Below are positions 23,201 to 30,927 of a DNA stretch of 37,081 nt, piece by piece. The notes beneath the pieces are model-generated. The model searched no databases and was not told where the DNA came from. It saw only the letters and a list, made by a program, of their open reading frames with translations. The translations under genes were made by a program, and so were the position numbers. Location: positions 1 to 37,081 of the IMG/VR virus record IMGVR_UViG_3300020459_000002. One strand, 5' to 3'. How positions within the stretch are numbered: position 1 is the stretch's first letter; the number at the start of each line of letters is the position of its first letter. The stretch comes from a virus.

Positions 23201-25695
23201 TATACTGTTACCTCACTTACTAATTGCATTACTCCACATGATGCTGGTAATGTTTGTGTTATTTGAATTGTTGGGTCCTGAGAATAACCTAACAATCTAA
23301 AATCCTGTTTGCCATCTACTCTAGCTGGGTCCTGTTGTATAAGGCCAGATGCAGTAGTCCTGTTAAATAATGTTCTACCATTAACAGACATTGACAATGC
23401 TCCCTCAGTTTCTACTTTCACTCTTGTTATTCTCCTCATGTTGCCAGTTAATTCACTGCCTGGATATTGAAAATCTACTGGCATAGTTTCCAAGTTCATA
23501 AAATATGAATATCCTATATATGCTTTATCACCATTTGATAAGTTCAGCAAATTTGAATCCAATGTTCCTGTACCTGATACAGTTTGTGTTCCTCTGTAAG
23601 AGCCGTCATTTTTGATTACATGGACAGTTTTGTTATAATGATGTGCTGGTATACCTATAATTGTATTATTGGCTACAGTAACCTCGTATGCGTCATCTAG
23701 GTGACATTCATTTGTAGAGTCTACCTCATCAAAGTTTGTAAACTTCTCTAAAGAGATACCTCCATTTCTATCTGTAACCCAAAATATATTCTCGTTAACA
23801 GCACACATAGACATAACTTTATCTAAATGACCATCGGTACTAGGTGTTTGTCCTGACGCATCCCATAGTACCCATCCAAGTATAGATTCAGATAGAACAG
23901 AATGTAATACAGCTACAGTACCATCTGTGTTTATGAAGAAAATATATTCCTCAGGTCTGGTATCAGAACCACCGAAGCTACATATATCGATAGGAGTATT
24001 AATAAGATGGCTAGACCGTATGGAAACATCTCTTGGTGCAAAAGCTCCAGCAGATACTCTTTCCAAATCTCTAACAGTTCTACCATTCCTTTGTACATAA
24101 AAAGTGTTACCGTTACATATATGAGGATTAGTTCGTGTTGATCCATAGCCTGTCATCCTTTCGATTTGAATATTCGTTGGAGTGAGAGGAGTACCAGCAT
24201 CTTGTATAACAAGAAACTCTCCACCACTTGTAAGTATTTCTAATCCTTTGTTTGACACAATATGATATATTTCGTTTAACTGATTTGATGCTACAATAGT
24301 TTGAACACTATCATTGTCCGCAGCAGCACCCACATCAAAGTTATAGTAATCTCCTGACTGTGAACCGAATAAAGCATCTGGTTGACTTGTTGTTCCGCCA
24401 AACCATAATCTATTTTGATGGAATGTTATTGCTCTTGGATAACCATTTCTTGAACAGAATGATTGTTCTTTCCATTCTCTTGATGCTGGTAGATTAGCTC
24501 CAGTAATCTTAACTCCAGCTCCTCCAAAATCTCTGGACCCATTACCATTAGGATCAATATTAGCTGATGTTCCTGTATATCCAGTTACTTCATGTGATGA
24601 ATTGTATACTGCCCATGCAGATATAGCATTGCTACCTACACTAAATCCTGTTGCTACATTATAAGTACTGCCACTAGGTAAAAAGAATCCAAAGTTACCA
24701 ACACCTTGTGATATGTTTATTGTTGTATCTGATCCAATCATAAAGTGATCGTCATCAATAACCCTTTGTATTTGGAAGTTACCATTAAGTCCTGATCTTT
24801 GTATAAGACCTGGCTCTCCAGCAAATCCAGTTAAAGATAATGTTTCACCAGCTTTAAAGCCATGATTAACTAATGTAACCTCTACTGTATTTTCTCCAGC
24901 AGTAGACCTAAATGGATTTAATGGTAGTTCTATTTCAAGTCTGTCTTTTACAATGCCATTAGCTTGTGTGCTATCTACTACTGTATGTATTTCTATTTCC
25001 TTACCATGCCATAGTATTGACTCTTTGTTAGTAGCCATGCTACTTGTAAAAAAAGAATCACTAGCAAGTAAACTAATGTCACCAATATTGGAGCTAGGTT
25101 TAATGGTAACATCACTACTTGCTAGCTTTGAGTAGGGTTGATAGATTTCATATAAGTCTACTGTTCCACCATTACCAGTATATGTAAATTGTGTCACATT
25201 AGATGATTTCTTAAATTCTAATTTTTTTGCAGTAAATGAAGATGAGCTTACTCTTTCTACTATAATAGGATTAAATGATTCATGGGTAAAAATAAATGTA
25301 TCGGCTTGTTGAGCGTATGTAAACTCATGTATGTTGGTTGCGTCAATAGGTATAGCTGGAGTTGTTGATCCATCTGTATATGTTGATATAGTTGATATAG
25401 GTGTTTGACTTGCTACATCATATACAACAATCTTACCTATCTGAAATAGGAAAAGATATTCTTGTGTTTCATTAAATACAAATGGTTCTACTCTAGCATG
25501 AGTAGTGGTGCCAGTTAGTTCATCCCAATGTATAGTACCTGGCCTCCTAAATACTGATCCTTGTGATGTTAATAAAGCATTTCTAAGTTTCTTACATCCA
25601 GCAGAATAAGCTGGAATGTCTGTCCTTGCTTTCATACGAGGATCCAATTCGCCTACAGTAAAATCTGTTTGTACAAATTTTATCTTTTTAGCCAT
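23200..25695 (-). CDS. Tail tubular protein B (T7 gp12-like), 831 aa
   Basis: The N-terminus (FVQTDFTVGELDPRMKARTD, then YSAGCKKLRNALLTSQGSVF and RRPGTIHWDE) is the hallmark of phage tail nozzle (tubular B) proteins. Further features are YPRAITFHQNRLWFGGTTSQ and PDALFGSQSGDYYNFDVGAA, near residues 415-455, a blade motif of the nozzle propeller. Length is close to T7 gp12 (794). It forms the tip of the short tail, through which DNA leaves. It is coupled to the tubular A gene upstream and to the gp14-like gene downstream by TAATG overlaps. Confidence 0.92.
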   Translation of the reverse strand: MAKKIKFVQTDFTVGELDPRMKARTDIPAYSAGCKKLRNALLTSQGSVFRRPGTIHWDELTGTTTHARVEPFVFNETQEYLFLFQIGKIVVYDVASQTPISTISTYTDGSTTPAIPIDATNIHEFTYAQQADTFIFTHESFNPIIVERVSSSSFTAKKLEFKKSSNVTQFTYTGNGGTVDLYEIYQPYSKLASSDVTIKPSSNIGDISLLASDSFFTSSMATNKESILWHGKEIEIHTVVDSTQANGIVKDRLEIELPLNPFRSTAGENTVEVTLVNHGFKAGETLSLTGFAGEPGLIQRSGLNGNFQIQRVIDDDHFMIGSDTTINISQGVGNFGFFLPSGSTYNVATGFSVGSNAISAWAVYNSSHEVTGYTGTSANIDPNGNGSRDFGGAGVKITGANLPASREWKEQSFCSRNGYPRAITFHQNRLWFGGTTSQPDALFGSQSGDYYNFDVGAAADNDSVQTIVASNQLNEIYHIVSNKGLEILTSGGEFLVIQDAGTPLTPTNIQIERMTGYGSTRTNPHICNGNTFYVQRNGRTVRDLERVSAGAFAPRDVSIRSSHLINTPIDICSFGGSDTRPEEYIFFINTDGTVAVLHSVLSESILGWVLWDASGQTPSTDGHLDKVMSMCAVNENIFWVTDRNGGISLEKFTNFDEVDSTNECHLDDAYEVTVANNTIIGIPAHHYNKTVHVIKNDGSYRGTQTVSGTGTLDSNLLNLSNGDKAYIGYSYFMNLETMPVDFQYPGSELTGNMRRITRVKVETEGALSMSVNGRTLFNRTTASGLIQQDPARVDGKQDFRLLGYSQDPTIQITQTLPASCGVMQLVSEVTV

Positions 25696-26321
25696 TAGAA
25701 TCTCCTAGCAAGTGTCCGTGAGTTACCTCTAAACTTAGCAAATTTATCCATTCTTAATCTCTCAGATGTAGTTTGTTGAGCATCTACATTCCTTGCTATT
25801 AAATATTGTCTTTGTGCTTTTTCTTCAAAGAGTGCTGATTTGTTTTCATCTTCTGCTATTGCTCCAGCAAATACAGATGCTAAATGAAATTGTAATGCTG
25901 TAATAAAGTATGGTGGAAATGTAGTTGTGTCTGGTCTATATGTATATTCAGCTATAACTTTGTCATTAACACCAGCATTACAGAATAACTTCTCTGTAAA
26001 TATTTCGTATTGTATTGGGTTACCATTAACAGTAACGCCATGTATCATAATTGATTCTTGTGGTATTTGATAAGCAGCATCATACCTATCATCATCTATT
26101 GGATTTTCTGTTAGCCTTGATAACTGTGTTATGTTCGAGGCAAACCTCCACCGTGTCTGTGTGAGAGCTGTTCTTACAATATCTTCATACAGATTCTGTG
26201 CTACTTGGGATTCAGTTGTTGTTCCAGAAAACGACGAAATCGGTGATGCACCGATTAGAACCAATCCTCTTGAGGCTATGTCTATGTCACTCCCTGAGGG
26301 AGTTGAAGTTGTTGTTGTCAT
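25695..26321 (-). CDS. Tail tubular protein A (T7 gp11-like), 208 aa
   Basis: The pattern IASRGLVLIGASPISSFSGT, then ESQVAQNLYEDIVRTALTQT, then RWRFASNITQLSRL is typical of the adaptor ring that joins portal and nozzle. Length matches T7 gp11 (196). The mRNA has a 10-bp hairpin (26,329-26,361) between the nearest purine-rich ribosome-like site and the ATG at 26,321, with no Shine-Dalgarno directly at the start, so translation may depend on this structure. Confidence 0.9.
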   Translation of the reverse strand: MTTTTSTPSGSDIDIASRGLVLIGASPISSFSGTTTESQVAQNLYEDIVRTALTQTRWRFASNITQLSRLTENPIDDDRYDAAYQIPQESIMIHGVTVNGNPIQYEIFTEKLFCNAGVNDKVIAEYTYRPDTTTFPPYFITALQFHLASVFAGAIAEDENKSALFEEKAQRQYLIARNVDAQQTTSERLRMDKFAKFRGNSRTLARRF

Positions 26322-26328
26322 ATTAATT

Positions 26329-26369
26329 ATAGGGGTAGCTGCGAACGCTCACTACCCCTATCCTTTTTT
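26329..26369. terminator. 10-bp hairpin between the 81-aa gene and tail tube A; T tract only on the plus strand
   Basis: ATAGGGGTAG (26,329-26,338) pairs perfectly with CTACCCCTAT (26,352-26,361). The run TTTTTT at 26,364-26,369 follows it on the plus strand, so it would terminate antisense (plus) transcripts. On the minus strand, which carries the genes, it is a plain hairpin eight bases before the tail tube A start codon. Confidence 0.6.
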
Positions 26370-26371
26370 GG

Positions 26372-26617
26372 TTAAGCTAACGCAGTAGTTGTTACGGTTG
26401 CATTGCCAGTAGTTGATGAAACTGTAATTACATCAACAGCAGCAGTACCTCCAGTAGCTGAAACAACAAGAATAATATCAAATTGTTTCAAATTGTTAGT
26501 AACATCATTAAAATAACCAGAGCCAGTTATAGTACCAACGGCATCAGCTGATTTGTAATACCAAATAGCTGGTGAAGTACCACCGACTTTTTTCAATTCT
26601 GAGTCTGATAAAGCCAT
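26372..26617 (-). CDS. Small virion protein next to capsid, 81 aa
   Basis: A short Thr/Val/Gly-rich beta protein (SPAIWYYKSADAVGTITGSG, then YFNDVTNNLKQFDIILVVSA) encoded ten bases after the major capsid gene. Proteins of this pattern next to the capsid gene are common in marine podoviruses and are probably head-decoration or stabilising proteins. An AGGAGT lies upstream of ATG 26,617. A hairpin separates it from the tail tube A gene. Confidence 0.7.
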   Translation of the reverse strand: MALSDSELKKVGGTSPAIWYYKSADAVGTITGSGYFNDVTNNLKQFDIILVVSATGGTAAVDVITVSSTTGNATVTTTALA

Positions 26618-26626
26618 GTTTTACTC

Positions 26627-27454
26627 CTATACCGATTCGTCTATAACGACTTCCCATATACCAGCAGTATCGACAGCGATCGATCCCATTGACATATAAG
26701 AGGTTACAAGGTTACTAACTTTTTCTGGAATGTAATTTACTTCCGTTCTAACATCCGATCCTGTAGCAGTACCAAGAGCTGATTTGTGGTAAGCAAAACA
26801 TTTTCTATCATTAGTTGAGATAGGTAATGCAGAGTGCATAAAGAATGTAAAGCCTAGCCAGTTTTTAGCTGTGACACCACTTGGGAAAGGTAAACCGCCA
26901 GCGCCAATGTAGTCTGTGTTAACAAACTCATCGATACCTAGTAGGTCAGCCCATCCCTCTGGAGATACAATAAAGTATCTGTTTCCATCGTCAGGGATGT
27001 CAGCTTCGTTCATGGCTACAAAAGTAGATAATACTTTAGCTTTTGTAAGACCAGCTGAACCAGCTGCAATAGTTGAACCGTTACCAGCGTCAAGAGCAGA
27101 AATGATAAGGTCATCAGTCTTTCTTCCTAATGCGTTTGCAGCATTAGTAGCAACTACTTGTCTTTCATCAATGTTTGTCTTGAGTAGGTCTAGTGTATCA
27201 ATGTAGTCAGCTGCATAGTAATCAGACAATGTGACATCTACATTAGTATGTACGAGGTCCATGCTTGACACTTCTGCATGTCTTGACTTAGTGACTGCCT
27301 CACCTTTGCCGATTTTTTGGAATCGAGCTGTTGAGCCAGTTACATTGTTCACTTGGCGAGTTGTGTTTCTGAGTTTAGAACCAGCTCTTTGATAAGCAAG
27401 GTGGACTTCACTCTCGAACTGCGTAATAAACGCTTGATCTATAGATAATGCCAT
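26627..27454 (-). CDS. Major capsid protein, 275 aa
   Basis: Its position after the scaffold gene and its sequence pattern support this: ITQFESEVHLAYQRAGSKLR, then ARFQKIGKGEAVTKSRHAE, then SDYYAADYIDTLDLLKTNID, then NRYFIVSPEGWADLLGIDEF. These are typical of HK97-fold capsids of T7-like and pelagiphage type. It has a strong AAAGGAGAG before ATG 27,454. The 110-base leader includes two copies of TTAGGATAA (minus strand), and a GTGCGTTG motif lies about 140 bases upstream, inside the end of the previous gene, so the capsid may have its own promoter for high expression. Confidence 0.92.
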   Translation of the reverse strand: MALSIDQAFITQFESEVHLAYQRAGSKLRNTTRQVNNVTGSTARFQKIGKGEAVTKSRHAEVSSMDLVHTNVDVTLSDYYAADYIDTLDLLKTNIDERQVVATNAANALGRKTDDLIISALDAGNGSTIAAGSAGLTKAKVLSTFVAMNEADIPDDGNRYFIVSPEGWADLLGIDEFVNTDYIGAGGLPFPSGVTAKNWLGFTFFMHSALPISTNDRKCFAYHKSALGTATGSDVRTEVNYIPEKVSNLVTSYMSMGSIAVDTAGIWEVVIDESV

Positions 27455-27564
27455 AGATACTCTCCTTTAAGTTAGAGTTAATAAAATACCTCCTGTTATC
27501 CTAATGTACTGGTTCCAATTATCCTAAGGAATAGGGTTGGTCATCTACCTTTGGGCAGTTAACA
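27455..27564 (-). promoter_or_regulatory. Capsid gene leader with paired TTAGGATAA repeats
   Basis: In this 110-base gap the 9-mer TTATCCTAA appears at 27,496-27,504 and 27,519-27,527 (TTAGGATAA on the coding strand), 23 bases apart. The second copy is part of a TCCTAAGGA palindrome. No gene is visible. It may be a transcription or processing signal for the capsid mRNA. Confidence 0.35.
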
Positions 27565-28053
27565 CTAATTAATTATTTCTTGATTGTTCACGCAACGCAC
27601 AAAGTACATACGGTTGTCATCTTCTAGGTCTATAATATCAAACTTATGATAGAGTAAAAACTTTTTTAATCCTTTTCTCCTTGAATCTGCTATGTTAAAT
27701 ATCAAATCAAAGTGTGTATTAAAGACTTCTACCCATGTTTTTGACTCTCTTAAGAATATAAACTTTTCTTTTTTATTCATGTTGTTAGACATTAAAAGCC
27801 ATATTCTACCAGCATTTTTATACATCTTGTTGTTAACAGGAGGTGTATCTCTAAAGATTCCCCACATCATCATAGGTCCATGTTTGTTTACAGCTACCCA
27901 TGATATATCTTGTTGGTGTTCTTCTAATGCTTGGACACATGCTTCCATTGGCGTGCATCCAAGTAACTCACATTCTGCAATATCTTCGTTAGTTAGATTA
28001 TCAGCTAGTTCTGTAACTAGCTGTAGGTCAGGTCTGAATATACTAATTACCAC
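27565..28053 (-). CDS. T7 gp13-like protein (GNAT-like fold), 162 aa
   Basis: The order ISWVAVNKHGPMMMWGIFRD, then RIWLLMSNNMNKKEKFIFLR, then SKTWVEVFNTHFDLIFNIAD matches the phage gp13 family, a virion-assembly protein with an acetyltransferase-like fold. Its position between scaffold and capsid is unusual relative to T7, where gp13 follows the tail tubes. It overlaps the scaffold gene by 11 bases. The C-terminal codons contain the GTGCGTTG motif at 27,593-27,600. Role inferred: minor virion or assembly factor. Confidence 0.68.
   Translation of the reverse strand: MVISIFRPDLQLVTELADNLTNEDIAECELLGCTPMEACVQALEEHQQDISWVAVNKHGPMMMWGIFRDTPPVNNKMYKNAGRIWLLMSNNMNKKEKFIFLRESKTWVEVFNTHFDLIFNIADSRRKGLKKFLLYHKFDIIDLEDDNRMYFVRCVNNQEIIN
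27593..27600 (-). promoter_or_regulatory. GTGCGTTG motif, copy before the capsid gene
   Basis: The minus-strand TGTGCGTTGC lies inside the end of the gp13-like gene, about 140 bases upstream of the capsid start. Being inside coding sequence, it could be chance, but it matches the intergenic copies at 16,672, 30,841 and 32,932. Confidence 0.3.
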
Positions 28054-28819
28054 CTAGTTTCTGAAAACCTTGATTAACTTCACTAACAAAGTTTTCATCT
28101 CGCCTATTCTGATCCCAGTATCTTGGATCGTTCATCTTAGCCCTTAGATCATCTATAGTTAACTCGCCTGTGCCTTTATCTACTCCATCAGCAGTATTAA
28201 CACTAGCTACTCCCATACCCATAACTCTTTCAAGGAAACGAATACCAGTAGCAGATTGACCTAGCTGAACAACAATATCTAATTCTTCATTCTGAAAATT
28301 TTTAGATGCCCAATTTGTTACGCTATCTATTCTTGCATCAGCATTATCGCCTAGCTTTTTCTTTTCAGAATCTAAATCTTGTTCAACAACAGTAGATTCA
28401 GCAAATTGTTTTATGCCCTCATGGAATTGCTCATCATTAAATCCCTGTTCAAATGCTGTCTTTTTCCACCAGTCTAACATAGGATTAGCAAGTATATCTT
28501 CTTGTGTGAATCCCTCTATCTCTGGAATTGTATAAGCATTTTCATCTTCTGGCCTATCTTTCATTTGCTCTGCTTTAAGTTCACCTACTAGTTCTTCCTT
28601 AAAGTCATCTTTTCTTTTACCAATCATACCCTCCAATTCTGTATATGATTTAGCTAAAGCTAAGTCATCGAGCTTTCCATCTTTCCAAAACTTTTCTGGT
28701 ACATGCTCAGGTTTGGTTGGAGTCTGGCTTTCGGTTGGTGCAGATTGGGTGGGAGGGAGATCGCCAGACTCCGTTGTTTCTTCTACTTCTTGTGGTTCTA
28801 CTAAAGATTCATCATTCAT
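28043..28819 (-). CDS. Scaffolding protein, 258 aa
   Basis: A highly charged, Glu/Pro-rich N-terminus (VEPQEVEETTESGDLPPTQS) leads to EHVPEKFWKDGKLDDLALAK, then SYTELEGMIGKRKDDFKEEL, a motif found in scaffolding proteins of T7-like phages. A long helical body and a basic C-terminal helix (DENFVSEVNQGFQKLGGN) likely bind the capsid. It directs assembly of the prohead and then leaves. The gene order portal, Bbp19-like, scaffold, capsid supports this. AGGAG precedes ATG 28,819. Confidence 0.87.
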   Translation of the reverse strand: MNDESLVEPQEVEETTESGDLPPTQSAPTESQTPTKPEHVPEKFWKDGKLDDLALAKSYTELEGMIGKRKDDFKEELVGELKAEQMKDRPEDENAYTIPEIEGFTQEDILANPMLDWWKKTAFEQGFNDEQFHEGIKQFAESTVVEQDLDSEKKKLGDNADARIDSVTNWASKNFQNEELDIVVQLGQSATGIRFLERVMGMGVASVNTADGVDKGTGELTIDDLRAKMNDPRYWDQNRRDENFVSEVNQGFQKLGGN

Positions 28820-29084
28820 TTGTTTGCTCCTGTGTTGCTTGATGTTGTCTTATTCTTGTTTCAATAACACCAACTAAAAACCTCTGGCCCTCTAAATGAA
28901 ACAAAGCATCAGCTTTTATTTCTGGTCCAGCTACTCTTTCTGTTGTTATTGATTTTAAATATTTAAGTGTTTCGATTCCATGTGGTGTTCCAAAAGTAGT
29001 AGTCAATAAATCATTTAACAATTCATTATCTTTCTTACTTCTTTCATATCCATCAGGACCCAATATCTTCTGTTGTTTCGTCAT
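28812..29084 (-). CDS. Bbp19-like virion-associated protein, 90 aa
   Basis: I place the start at ATG 29,084 (MTKQQKILGPDGYERSKKDN), nine bases after GGGAG, rather than at an in-frame ATG at 29,138 inside the portal gene. The C-terminal part (TFGTPHGIETLKYLKSITTE, then LEGQRFLVGVIETRIR) fits the Bbp19 family, small proteins encoded between portal and scaffold in many podoviruses. Role in the virion is unclear. It overlaps both neighbours. Confidence 0.7.
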   Translation of the reverse strand: MTKQQKILGPDGYERSKKDNELLNDLLTTTFGTPHGIETLKYLKSITTERVAGPEIKADALFHLEGQRFLVGVIETRIRQHQATQEQTNE

Positions 29085-30588
29085 TTGGTATAGCTCCCAT
29101 CTGTTGTGCCTGTTGTAAAACTTGCTGTCTATCAGCATCAGTCATTAACAAATCCTCTGGCACGGAGAATTTTTTAGCTAAGAATTTAGCAACCTCATCA
29201 CCTTTAACTAACATAGGTAACATCTGTGGTCCAAACCTAGCCATGACCAATTCTAAAAATCTATCTACTGATGCAATATCTGTTTGCATCTGTGCTTGTG
29301 CTAATGGAGAGATACTTACTACTTTAATTTCTCTACCATTAATCTGTGGTACTTCTATTCTACCCTGTTTTTTAAGTATATGTATAACTCGTCGTAGGAT
29401 TGGAGTAACCAACTCTGCTTGTAATCTTCCAAAGGCTGATCCAATTCTTCTTGAAAGGTCTGCCATTCTTTCTGCAATTTCTGTTGCAGAGGCTGGGGTT
29501 CTGTTTGGATCGCCCAGCATATCATTGTATAAAGCTCTCTTAATGTTGTTACGCATATCCGACAAAATAATATCAGATATTCTAAAGTCACCAGCATTTT
29601 GGATCGGCTGGAGTCCAGACGAGCCTGGTGCTTTAGGTATGACAGTACCCGGCAATAACTGTATTGTATCTGTATTAACAATACCATCATCTTCCAGTTG
29701 GTATATACCCGAGATAGCCATTTGAGCATTTTCTAATATCATCTCCACAGTTAGATTCGTAGTCTTGATTGCTGCCATAGCGTTCATCAATGGTCCACGA
29801 CCGTATACTTCTCCAGCACATTTACCCCAACGGAAACAAATATATGGATTAGAACCATTACCATCCATTTCTCTATGGACTATCTTGCGCTTTTCTTCTT
29901 TTACTATAACACAGAAATGATATTTCTCATCAGGTAAAACAGAATAATCTCTGTATACTGTTTCTACTATTGTAACTTTTCTATCAGGGTTTCTTTCGAT
30001 ATTCATTTTCATATCTTCTGATACATCAGCATCAGGATATGCAATAGGTATATCTCTATATCGTACTAATCTTTTCCGATATATTGTGTCAATATCGTCT
30101 TGAGGTCCTGTTTCCAGCGTAATATGAGGGAGCGGAATTGCTGTAAAGTTGACAGGGTTAAGTGCGTCACCTTCTTCCACAAGTAAGCAACCTGTTCCAA
30201 CAGCCAAGTCCAAGAAGCTTTCATGTACTTCTTGATTAAAGTTGGAATTTTGCAGAACTTCAAATACATATTCTGTAACATCATCGAGAGCTTTGTTAAC
30301 ATCTAATCTTTCCTCCTCAGGAACTTCTTGTCCTCCTACTAAGTCAGCCCATCTGGCAAAGTTGGGAACAATTCCAGCTTGTAGTCTTGATGCAAATTCT
30401 TGTACTCCTACTACAGCTGTTTCATCAAAAATTTTGTCATGTCTATTTGCACCTTGAGATTCTTGAAAGAAACTTTCTCTCTGTGGTAGTGCATATTCAT
30501 AACATTCTTCAAAGGTAGGAGTCCATAATTGTTTAGTAGCCTCCGCTTTACTATACCTTTCGAGTATTTGTTTTACATCATCTTTCAT
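29053..30588 (-). CDS. Portal (head-tail connector) protein, T7 gp8-like, 511 aa
   Basis: The sequence opens with RYSKAEATKQLWTPTFEECY, then EYALPQRESFFQESQGANRH and IFDETAVVGVQEFASRLQAG, the typical start of podoviral portal proteins, and includes CFRWGKCAGEVYGRGPLMNA near residue 250 and PASATEIAERMADLSRRIGS near 362-381. Size matches T7 gp8 (536). Twelve copies form the ring through which terminase pumps DNA. The start lies four bases after the stop of the 67-residue gene. Confidence 0.93.
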   Translation of the reverse strand: MKDDVKQILERYSKAEATKQLWTPTFEECYEYALPQRESFFQESQGANRHDKIFDETAVVGVQEFASRLQAGIVPNFARWADLVGGQEVPEEERLDVNKALDDVTEYVFEVLQNSNFNQEVHESFLDLAVGTGCLLVEEGDALNPVNFTAIPLPHITLETGPQDDIDTIYRKRLVRYRDIPIAYPDADVSEDMKMNIERNPDRKVTIVETVYRDYSVLPDEKYHFCVIVKEEKRKIVHREMDGNGSNPYICFRWGKCAGEVYGRGPLMNAMAAIKTTNLTVEMILENAQMAISGIYQLEDDGIVNTDTIQLLPGTVIPKAPGSSGLQPIQNAGDFRISDIILSDMRNNIKRALYNDMLGDPNRTPASATEIAERMADLSRRIGSAFGRLQAELVTPILRRVIHILKKQGRIEVPQINGREIKVVSISPLAQAQMQTDIASVDRFLELVMARFGPQMLPMLVKGDEVAKFLAKKFSVPEDLLMTDADRQQVLQQAQQMGAIPNDETTEDIGS

Positions 30589-30591
30589 AGT

Positions 30592-30795
30592 CTATGAGCC
30601 TAGAGGATAACCTCTACCCCCACTCAATCCACTAATAAGGGATCGCCTACCGAACCCAGATTGCAATAATCTTTCTGCTTCTGTTGCCTCAGTCTTAAGT
30701 CTAGTACGCTCGTCTAGCTCTCCTTTTAGTTGAGCTGCTCTTGCTGCTTTTGCGTCTTGACTTTCCTTTGGTGGCTTTGGTGTTTTTATACACAT
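30592..30795 (-). CDS. Small basic protein upstream of portal, 67 aa
   Basis: A polar chain with MCIKTPKPPKESQDAKAARA at the start, a Lys/Glu/Arg-rich helix in the middle and SGFGRRSLISGLSGGRGYPL at the end. A Gly/Ser/Arg tail of this kind occurs in short T7-like assembly or adsorption proteins (such as gp7.3), but the resemblance is only in pattern. AAAGGATG precedes the ATG. A GTGCGTTG motif lies about 45 bases before the start. Confidence 0.65.
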   Translation of the reverse strand: MCIKTPKPPKESQDAKAARAAQLKGELDERTRLKTEATEAERLLQSGFGRRSLISGLSGGRGYPLGS

Positions 30796-30840
30796 ATTTT
30801 TTCATCCTTTATGCATTGGTAGTAACAATTAGAAATTGAG

Positions 30841-30848
30841 CAACGCAC
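30841..30848 (-). promoter_or_regulatory. GTGCGTTG motif, copy upstream of the portal block
   Basis: The minus-strand TGTGCGTTGC lies just after the stop of the 25-residue ORF and about 45 bases upstream of the next start. It matches copies before the fibre, capsid and early late-operon genes. Confidence 0.4.
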
Positions 30849-30849
30849 A

Positions 30850-30927
30850 TTACTTTTTCAACCAGAAGTTTAACAGCAATACTAGGAGTGCTGCAATACC
30901 AGCTATATCAAAATAAGTGAGTGTCAT
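30850..30927 (-). CDS. Membrane microprotein after terminase, 25 aa
   Basis: The ATG at 30,927 overlaps the terminase stop as TAATG, a coupling used repeatedly in this operon. The product, MTLTYFDIAGIAALLVLLLN followed by FWLKK, is a single hydrophobic span with a basic C-terminal end. It is too short for most gene callers. Possible roles include a small holin-like or membrane-anchoring peptide; there is no direct evidence for either. Confidence 0.5.
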   Translation of the reverse strand: MTLTYFDIAGIAALLVLLLNFWLKK

